Below, piece by piece: positions 1 to 4,504 of a stretch of DNA of 14,961 nucleotides. The position numbers and the translations under genes are program-made. A model generated the notes under the pieces. The model was given only the letters and a program-made list of their open reading frames with translations. It did no database searches and was not told the origin of the DNA. Origin of the DNA: Prevotellaceae bacterium UBA6398 (GTDB lineage: Bacteria; Bacteroidota; Bacteroidia; Bacteroidales; Bacteroidaceae); the NCBI GenBank assembly GCA_002437495.1, contig DJQA01000019.1:3029-17989 (forward strand), read 5' to 3'. How positions within the stretch are numbered: the stretch's first letter is position 1; each line of letters begins with the position of its first letter.

Positions 1-22
1 GTAGGGGCGTATGGCATACGCC
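1..22 (+). repeat. REP-like short palindromic repeat, copy A
   Basis: A GTAGG lead-in is followed by a hairpin with 8-bp arms, GGCGTATG and CATACGCC, around a single G. The same 22 bases recur without a mismatch at 14900-14921 in the same orientation. The combination of a short conserved 5' tag and a GC-rich palindrome resembles intergenic REP elements of gut bacteria. The repeat is seen directly; the REP identity is inference. Confidence 0.75.
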
Positions 23-76
23 ACTACAATTATTGCAAAACCATAACCACGCACTCTCTCCTAAATTCCCAGAAAA

Positions 77-112
77 CTACATTTGATGCAGGAAAAACTA
101 CATAGGACGTAG
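77..112. repeat. Two short palindromes of the CTACATnnnATGTAG type
   Basis: CTACATTTGATGCAG (77-91) and CTACATAGGACGTAG (98-112) are each a 6-bp imperfect inverted repeat around 3 nt. They are spaced by GAAAAA-type A-runs and lie next to a third, longer hairpin. The same pair recurs at 2270-2284 and 2291-2305. They could be protein-binding sites, weak hairpins at transcript ends, or part of a repeat element. No function is established. Confidence 0.6.
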
Positions 113-157
113 GAAAAATTATGTCTGATGTAAATCAAACTACATCAGACCTTTTTT
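113..157. terminator. Probable bidirectional intrinsic terminator
   Basis: A perfect 10-bp inverted repeat, GTCTGATGTA (123-132) and TACATCAGAC (141-150), has an 8-nt loop. It is followed on the plus strand by C and six T (152-157) and preceded by five A (114-118), so either strand gives a hairpin plus a U-run, weaker on the minus strand. It lies downstream of the minus-strand small pseudogene. Bases 158-258, up to that pseudogene, contain no gene and are homologous to 2351-2452. Confidence 0.7.
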
Positions 158-258
158 CGCCCTTTTCAAGTCCCTGAAAGACAACGACTTGCAGGTTTAC
201 CTCCGGATTCTGGCAATTTTTGTGTTTCAACGCTTTATCATCTCCCAAGGCTTTTGCG

Positions 259-416
259 CTATTCCTTGTTGATTATCATTATCGCCTCGTCGCGCAAAGC
301 GGAGGGCAGCTCTATGTTGCGGCGGCGCAAACTTTCTATCCACTTCCCCGCCTCGTCGGACGTGAGCGACTCGAGAATGCCGTACATAAGTAGCATAACC
401 AATATTACAGGAACAT
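259..416 (-). pseudogene. Internally deleted, frameshifted copy of the small membrane-protein gene
   Basis: This is a second copy of the gene at 2453-2845. From the ATG at 414-416 it reads MFL and then stop. Restoring one base in codon 3 gives MFPVILVMLLMYG joined directly to residue 92 onward of the intact protein, so 78 codons are missing in frame. Both deletion edges carry CGGC in the intact gene, so the loss could have come from a slip between short repeats. The last 40 codons encode exactly the same residues as the intact gene; seven third- or first-position changes are all synonymous, and the stop is TAG rather than TAA. An in-frame ATG at 394-396 would still allow a 45-residue product lacking the membrane segment. 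It may therefore be a pseudogene or a reduced but live gene. I see no clear promoter for it. Confidence 0.75.
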
Positions 417-420
417 AGCG

Positions 421-696
421 TTACAAAACAGCCTCCACAACAAAGAAACGCGTTTCACTCTGGTTTATGCCAAAATTGTTTACCGTAAAAAGATTTAAGC
501 CGTGGGTGTGCAGTAAAAAAACGCTTGAACAGTAAGAAACCACAAATCAATCCCATTATCATACGAAAAGCCTTAATCTTATACAAAAACGAGATTACCG
601 CGCTTTTGCGCTGCAAAAATTTAGAGATTTGTGTGTTGCAACAAAACAAATTGAGATTAGCGTGATTTTTATCTGAACACATTTTGAGATTTGTGC
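421..696 (-). pseudogene. Decayed relic of the aroA 3' end
   Basis: A stop codon (TAA, 421-423) lies 4 nt before the small-gene start, the same spacing as the real aroA stop at 2850-2852. Reading back in the next frame gives FVVEA, matching the FVVEE near the AroA C-terminus. After a one-base frame change, a 33-codon stretch ending in W keeps RM-x-M, P and W at the same spacing as AroA R370, M371, M373, P390 and W401. DNA matches include TGTTTTG, CAG..AAAA..CGCGGT.AT, and GCACAA followed 8 nt later by ATGTG. The 75-codon open frame at 455-682 is this relic, not an independent gene. The upstream limit near 696 is approximate, because similarity fades close to the ATPase promoter. Confidence 0.65.
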
Positions 697-712
697 AAAT
701 TAGCTATCTTTG
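684..712 (+). promoter_or_regulatory. Bacteroidota-type promoter of the ATPase gene
   Basis: TATCTTTG (705-712) matches the -7 consensus TAnnTTTG. A TTG at 684-686 lies 18 bp upstream and can serve as the -33 element. The leader to the ATG at 732 would be very short. The -33 element falls inside the aroA relic, so part of this promoter may have been built from decayed aroA sequence. Confidence 0.65.
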
Positions 713-731
713 CCTTTGATAAAATCAGCAC

Positions 732-2063
732 ATGATATTCAAAAGAAAAATTTACGATAAACTTCTGCAATGGAAGCGGACTGATGAAGGCAGAACAGCT
801 GTTCTGATACAGGGAGCAAGGCGTGTCGGGAAATCCACTGTAGCTGAAGAATTTGCAACAAATGAATACGACACCCATATATTAGTTGATTTCGCCGCGT
901 GTTCCCCCGAAATCCGGGACTTATTCAATGACGTATCCGACCTTAACCGCATTTTCATGCGACTTCAGCTGGAATATGGTATAGAGTTGAAAGAACGTAA
1001 GTCTGCCATTATCTTCGATGAAGTCCAACTCGTGCCAAAAGCAAGGCAGGCTATCAAGTATCTTGTAAAAGACGGAAGATACGATTACATAGAAACAGGT
1101 TCGCTGATTTCAATCCGCAAGAATGTCAAGGACATCCTTATTCCCAGCGAGGAGGTCAAACTGTATATGCACCCGATGGATTATGAAGAGTTCAAGTGGG
1201 CGCTTGGCGATACGGCAACGATAAAACTGCTGCGAGACTGTTTCCACGGCAGAATTTCCTTGGGAGATGCCACAAACCGCAAGCTGATGCGCGACTTTCG
1301 TTTATACATGCTTGTTGGCGGCATGCCGCAGGCCGTAGCTTCCTATCTTGAGACCAACAATCTTGAAAAGGTGGACAGTGTGAAACGTTCCATCATAACA
1401 CTGTACGAAGACGACTTCAACAAAATAGACCCAACAGGCAATGCTTCAAAGATGTTCCATCTGATTCCTGCACAACTTACAAGCAATGCCAACAGGTATC
1501 TGGCATGGAGCGCAACAGATGGCAAGCGCAATTCCGAATTAATGGAAATAATTTCAGAAATCAGGGAATCAATGGTGGCCAACATGGCTTATCACGCCAA
1601 TGACCCAAGTGCTGGAATGGCTTTACACCGTAATCCTTACAAATACAAAATGTTTGCAGGCGACACAGGATTGTTCGTCACTCTTGCATTCTGGGACAAG
1701 GCGTTCACTGACAACATTATCTACCATAAACTTCTCTGCGACAAACTGAGTGCTGATTTAGGATATGTTTACGAGAATGTCATCGCCCAAATGTTGAAAG
1801 CAGCCGGGCATGAGTTGTATTATTACACGTTTCCCACAAAAAGCGGGAAGCACAATTACGAAGTTGATTTTCTGATTGCCGAAGCCGACAAGATAATCCC
1901 TGTCGAAGTGAAGTCATCCGGTTACAAGGCGCATACTTCTTTGGACGCTTTTTGCAGAAAATTTTCTGCGCGGATAAAAAACAAATATTTGGTTTATACG
2001 AAAGACCTGCGCAAAGAAAGGGACATATTATATCTCCCGGCATATATGGCAATGTTTCTTTGA
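732..2063 (+). CDS. AAA ATPase with DUF4143 domain (AAA_14 family)
   Basis: This is a cytoplasmic P-loop ATPase of 443 residues, the usual size of the AAA_14/DUF4143 group. The Walker A motif GARRVGKST is at 28-36 (Lys34) and Walker B AIIFDE at 92-97. ETGS (121-124) is a likely sensor. The C-terminal DUF4143 region starts near 190 and ends with YEN (347-349), EVDFLI (377-382) and VEVK (391-394). This E...D...E-x-K layout is like the PD-(D/E)xK nuclease fold. Members are common, often multicopy and orphan in Bacteroidota and other anaerobes; their cellular role is unknown. The start is supported by a promoter just upstream and a complete N-terminus. The gene is alone on its strand, is visibly more A+T-rich than the genes to its right, and sits between direct repeats of the aroA 3' region, which suggests acquisition. 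Family assignment is firm; function is not. Confidence 0.92.
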   Translation: MIFKRKIYDKLLQWKRTDEGRTAVLIQGARRVGKSTVAEEFATNEYDTHILVDFAACSPEIRDLFNDVSDLNRIFMRLQLEYGIELKERKSAIIFDEVQLVPKARQAIKYLVKDGRYDYIETGSLISIRKNVKDILIPSEEVKLYMHPMDYEEFKWALGDTATIKLLRDCFHGRISLGDATNRKLMRDFRLYMLVGGMPQAVASYLETNNLEKVDSVKRSIITLYEDDFNKIDPTGNASKMFHLIPAQLTSNANRYLAWSATDGKRNSELMEIISEIRESMVANMAYHANDPSAGMALHRNPYKYKMFAGDTGLFVTLAFWDKAFTDNIIYHKLLCDKLSADLGYVYENVIAQMLKAAGHELYYYTFPTKSGKHNYEVDFLIAEADKIIPVEVKSSGYKAHTSLDAFCRKFSARIKNKYLVYTKDLRKERDILYLPAYMAMFL

Positions 2064-2269
2064 TTTTTTGCGTGGGAAAAACATTACGGTTGCGGTTTTG
2101 CACGACACGTTTCGGGCAGCGGCGCACCGGACATATGCCATTCGCCCTTGCGAACATATTGCGCCAATCCTGTTTCCGCCAAAACATGGTTCGATTTCGG
2201 GCGGCTGCCGCCGTAATTACAATTTCCGCAAAACAGAAACCGCCTGCCATTTTCAAAACACCCCCTAAA
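2064..2269. other. Intergenic region after the ATPase gene, no gene seen
   Basis: About 200 bases separate the ATPase stop from the second palindrome set. Open frames here have no convincing protein character. A short perfect hairpin, GGCGGC-T-GCCGCC, lies at 2200-2212 but has no T-run, so it is not a clear terminator. Bases 2132-2149 weakly match the REP-like repeat. The base composition is more G+C-rich than in the ATPase gene, so the junction of the acquired segment may lie here. Confidence 0.5.
2132..2149 (-). repeat. Possible degenerate REP-like repeat
   Basis: Read on the minus strand, this 18-nt stretch matches the core of the repeats at 1-22 and 14900-14921 at about 15 of 18 positions, including TATGCCAT and CGCCC on the plus strand. 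The hairpin arms are damaged. It could be an old copy or chance. Confidence 0.3.
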
Positions 2270-2350
2270 CTACTTTGGATGTAGAAAAAACCACATAGGA
2301 CGTAGGAAAAATTATATCAGACATAATTCAAACTACATCAGACCTTTTTT
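2270..2350. repeat. Palindrome set, second copy, with a broken terminator hairpin
   Basis: CTACTTTGGATGTAG (2270-2284) and CCACATAGGACGTAG (2291-2305) correspond to the palindromes at 77-112. The third element differs. Where the first copy has GTCTGATGTA, this copy has ATCAGACATA (2316-2325), and the right arm CTACATCAGAC with its T-run (to 2350) is unchanged. The result is a direct repeat of ATCAGAC, not a hairpin, so I do not call a terminator here. This is the 3' flank of both the ATPase gene (+) and the small gene (-). Confidence 0.6.
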
Positions 2351-2452
2351 CGGCGGTTATAAATCCTTGAAAAACAAATTCTTACAAGTACTTTTTAAAA
2401 TACGTACAATTCTTTGTTTATCAGGGCGTTACCGCATTTCTAGGCTTTTGCC

Positions 2453-2845
2453 TTATTCCTTGTTGATTATCATTATCGCCTCATCGCGCAAGGCGGAGGG
2501 CAATTCTATGTTGCGGCGGCGCAAACTTTCTATCCACTTCCCCGCCTCATCGGACGTGAGCGATTCTAGAATGCCGGCAAACACCTCTATCTGGCTGTCG
2601 CTGTATTCGTCAGCCTTTGTCCCGGCCCAAGCGTCAAGTTCGGAATCGTCAAAATCGGCGCTCTCCGCAACTTCCGTCTGTAATATCTTCGATGCGGCGC
2701 AAACGTCAAAGCACGTACCGCACTGCTCGTTGCAATCGCCCGGTTTCTCTTTTCGCGGTATCTCGTCAAAGGGATTGCGGCGTATGTACAACGCAAAAAC
2801 AACAACGCCGATAATTAGCAGAGCTACTAATATAACAGGGAACAT
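2453..2845 (-). CDS. Small single-pass membrane protein with a four-cysteine motif
   Basis: This 130-residue protein has one N-terminal membrane segment (about 2-21), then a basic RR and a soluble, acidic domain. Four cysteines, C38-x3-C42-x2-C45-x3-C49, could bind a metal or an Fe-S cluster or form disulfides. The C-terminal part (about 66-130) is rich in D/E and ends with a WIESL...LPSALRDEA helix-like segment. I have no name for the family; it resembles small conserved hypothetical membrane proteins of Bacteroidales. Its ATG lies 4 nt after the aroA stop on the same strand, so it is almost certainly co-transcribed and perhaps translationally coupled with aroA. Its last 40 codons are preserved at the protein level in the decayed copy at 259-381, which supports a real, selected product. 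No function is proposed. Confidence 0.8.
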   Translation of the reverse strand: MFPVILVALLIIGVVVFALYIRRNPFDEIPRKEKPGDCNEQCGTCFDVCAASKILQTEVAESADFDDSELDAWAGTKADEYSDSQIEVFAGILESLTSDEAGKWIESLRRRNIELPSALRDEAIMIINKE

Positions 2846-2849
2846 ATTG

Positions 2850-4100
2850 CTACGAATTTATTTCCTCTACCACGAAGCCTGCCGCGCGCAGGTTGTCCCA
2901 ATAATGAGGATATGATTTGGCAACCACCTGCGGGTTGTTTATCATCACACTGCCTGTCTTTATGCACAGAGGAGCAATGCTCATCGCCATACGGTGGTCA
3001 TCGTATGTTTCTATCACCGCGTTTTCCTGCGGAGCGCAAAGAGTGCCGTCCCAAAACAGCGTGCCGTCGGGCGTGTCGCCTATCACATAGCCCAACTTGT
3101 GCATCTCGTTTTCGAGCGCGGCTATGCGATCGGTCTCTTTTACACGCAGGTTTGCCAAACCGTCAAACCTGAATTTCACTCCAAGCCCGCAGCAAGTTGC
3201 AACAAGCGTCTGGGCAAGGTCGGGTTCACCATTCATATTGATTTCAAGCAGCGAGCATACTCCGCCAACATATTCCACCACCGCCCCATTGGGGGCGAAC
3301 CGCGTTTCCACGCCGAGTTTCCCGAAATACTCCGCGCCCTTCGCATCGCCCTGCAAACTGTTTTTGTACAAGGCGGGAAGCGCGACCGGCGTTCCGGCAC
3401 CGCCGGCCAACGCCGTGATTTCATAACAATACGATGCCGCGCTCCAGTCGCTCTCCACCGTGAACGGCTTTGCCGTATATGCCCCCTCTGCCACGCTGAT
3501 TTCGTTATCGGTAATCCATTCGGCTTTTGCGCCAAACGCTTTCATCAGCTCCAAAGTCATATTAATATAAGGACGCGAAGCCACTCCGCCTTCAAGTCTT
3601 ATGCGAAGCCCGCCCTCAAGGCACGGAGCTATCATAAGCAGCGCGGAGACATACTGCGAACTGACATCAGCGGGGAGCGCCACGGTGCCGCCGTGCATAT
3701 TTCCCCCGCCAACCCTTAGCGGCGGAAAACCCTCATTGCCCGCATACTCTATATCCGCGCCAAGACTGCACAAGGCGTCAACGAGTATGCTTATGGGGCG
3801 TTGCAGCATACGCGGCGAGCCGGTCATAACGCGCCTTTCCCGCGAAAGACTGAAATATGCCGTGAGAAATCGCATTGAAGTGCCGGCGCCGTGAACGTCA
3901 ACCGCTTTTGATGTATCGTTTGCGTTGTGCAGGGCATTGAGCATAACAGCTGTGTCGTCGCACTCGGCGAGGTTGGCCACATTCTGTGGCGAACCGCTCA
4001 ATGCGTTTATTATAAGCACACGGTTTGATATGCTTTTCGATGCCGGCAAAACCGTTTCGGTATGTTCAAACCTGCCCGGAGGAGTTATTTTGTATACCAT
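2850..4100 (-). CDS. aroA: 3-phosphoshikimate 1-carboxyvinyltransferase (EPSP synthase)
   Basis: This cytoplasmic enzyme of the shikimate pathway transfers the enolpyruvyl group of PEP to shikimate-3-phosphate. The 416-residue product is near the usual 420-430. Visible motifs are ASKSISNR (20-27, with Lys22, Ser23 and Arg27), GAGTSMR (71-77), DVSSQY (145-150), DWSAASY (218-224), EPDLAQTL (292-299, with the catalytic Asp294), RVKETDR (319-325, with Glu322) and DDHRM (367-371). I chose the start MVYKI at 4100. The frame stays open upstream to 4310, but that extension runs through the tRNA gene. Phe78 occupies the position of E. coli Pro101 after the TxMR motif. The gene is followed after 4 nt by the small membrane-protein gene, and a decayed copy of its 3' end lies at 421-696. 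Confidence 0.97.
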   Translation of the reverse strand: MVYKITPPGRFEHTETVLPASKSISNRVLIINALSGSPQNVANLAECDDTAVMLNALHNANDTSKAVDVHGAGTSMRFLTAYFSLSRERRVMTGSPRMLQRPISILVDALCSLGADIEYAGNEGFPPLRVGGGNMHGGTVALPADVSSQYVSALLMIAPCLEGGLRIRLEGGVASRPYINMTLELMKAFGAKAEWITDNEISVAEGAYTAKPFTVESDWSAASYCYEITALAGGAGTPVALPALYKNSLQGDAKGAEYFGKLGVETRFAPNGAVVEYVGGVCSLLEINMNGEPDLAQTLVATCCGLGVKFRFDGLANLRVKETDRIAALENEMHKLGYVIGDTPDGTLFWDGTLCAPQENAVIETYDDHRMAMSIAPLCIKTGSVMINNPQVVAKSYPHYWDNLRAAGFVVEEINS

Positions 4101-4127
4101 TGGGGTATGGAATTTCGTTTTACACGG

Positions 4128-4135
4128 CAAAAATA
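4128..4135 (-). promoter_or_regulatory. Possible -7 element of the aroA promoter
   Basis: On the minus strand this reads TATTTTTG, a match to TAnnTTTG, 27 nt upstream of the chosen aroA ATG. I see no good TTG at the -33 position, so the call is tentative. It would be divergent from the tRNA promoter beside it. Confidence 0.45.
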
Positions 4136-4147
4136 TGGATTTATTTT

Positions 4148-4177
4148 TTGATATTTCAGAAAAACACAATACATTTG
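4148..4177 (+). promoter_or_regulatory. Bacteroidota-type promoter of the tRNA-Pro gene
   Basis: TTG (4148-4150) and TACATTTG (4170-4177, matching TAnnTTTG) are separated by 19 bp, the normal spacing. The transcript would start about 55-60 nt before the tRNA and end at the hairpin at 4323-4365. The position divergent from aroA fits a separate tRNA transcription unit. Confidence 0.7.
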
Positions 4178-4240
4178 CACTCGCAAACGCAGAAAGGCGG
4201 CAAATGGCAAAAGCCCAAACAGCCTTGGCGCAAGCAAAAG

Positions 4241-4315
4241 CGGGGTGTAGCTCAGTCCGGTTAGAGTACACGTCTGGGGGGCGCGAGGTCGCTGGTTCGA
4301 ATCCAGTCACCCCGA
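4241..4315 (+). tRNA. tRNA-Pro, anticodon GGG
   Basis: The 75 nt fold as a cloverleaf. The acceptor stem is CGGGGTG (4241-4247) with CACCCCG (4308-4314) and discriminator A. The D-stem is GCTC/GAGT with GG in the loop. The anticodon loop CTGGGGG (4274-4280) gives GGG at 4276-4278, and the T-arm is GCTGG-TTCGAAT-CCAGT. CCA is not encoded, which is usual in Bacteroidota. The anticodon stem CACGT/GCGCG has one A-C mismatch (28-42) and a T-G wobble. It reads CCC and CCU codons. Confidence 0.95.
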
Positions 4316-4322
4316 CTTTTAC

Positions 4323-4365
4323 AAGAGAGACAAAGTTTCCAAAAGAAACCCTGTCTCTCTTTTTT
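4323..4365 (+). terminator. Intrinsic terminator of the tRNA-Pro gene
   Basis: A 10-bp perfect stem, AAGAGAGACA (4323-4332) with TGTCTCTCTT (4352-4361), encloses a second stem, GTTTC/GAAAC (4335-4339 with 4345-4349). The right arm runs into a T-tract to 4365. It starts 8 nt after the tRNA and separates it from the downstream operon. Confidence 0.88.
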
Positions 4366-4476
4366 CATACAAAAACACGACTTGGGCAGGCAAGATTTCG
4401 AAAGTTTTTGCATTTAATAAAGAAAACGCCATACCTACTATGGCACATACAACACATTATATTATAAGCAAAACAC

Positions 4477-4484
4477 TACCTTTG
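4477..4484 (+). promoter_or_regulatory. -7 element of the promoter for the macroglobulin/phytase-like operon
   Basis: TACCTTTG matches TAnnTTTG and lies 20 bases before the ATG at 4505, giving a very short leader. A -33 TTG is not obvious in the A+T-rich sequence upstream. It follows the tRNA terminator directly, so this is the likely operon start. Confidence 0.6.
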
Positions 4485-4504
4485 CATTCAAATACGAATT
4501 TATT

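Larger units (their letters stand above)
77..696 (-). repeat. Decayed copy of the aroA 3' end / small gene / palindrome segment
   Basis: This block is collinear with 2270-3103. It runs in the same order: palindromes, T-run, about 100 nt of spacer, the 3' part of a small ORF, its start region, a 4-nt gap, an aroA-like stop codon and an aroA-like 3' end. By eye the spacer is roughly 60% identical, the small-gene 3' part roughly 94%, and the aroA part is heavily decayed. A short middle section of the small gene is missing. The two blocks flank the ATPase gene as direct repeats. This suggests that the ATPase segment arrived by recombination carrying a second aroA 3' end, or that the locus was duplicated and then remodelled. 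Homology is seen in the sequence; the history is inference. Confidence 0.75.
2270..3103 (-). repeat. Intact copy of the aroA 3' end / small gene / palindrome segment
   Basis: This is the partner of the decayed block at 77-696. It spans the palindromes (2270-2350), the spacer, the complete small gene and the last 254 bases of aroA. Direct repeats of this size flanking a single gene could support deletion or amplification of the ATPase segment where identity remains high, chiefly in the small-gene 3' end. Confidence 0.7.

Noticed and set aside
1..160. Possible CRISPR-like array in the repeated CTACAT units
   Set aside because: The units are only 15 nt, spaced by about 6 nt of A-rich sequence, with no uniform spacers and no cas genes.
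455..682. A 75-codon open frame on the minus strand as a separate gene
   Set aside because: Its residues line up with the decayed aroA C-terminus at conserved spacing, and the match continues in another frame after its stop, so it is a relic.
732..2063. The ATPase segment as an insertion sequence or transposon
   Set aside because: No transposase or integrase is encoded, and I found no terminal inverted repeats with short target duplications. The flanks are long, diverged direct repeats of host sequence.
1780..2256. A 158-codon minus-strand frame at the end of the ATPase gene
   Set aside because: It is mostly antisense to the conserved DUF4143 C-terminus, has no recognisable domain, and shows no promoter or coding character.
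4101..4310. An upstream extension of aroA beginning MTGFEPATSRPP
   Set aside because: It is the antisense translation of the tRNA-Pro gene and its leader. AroA homology begins at MVYKI (4100).
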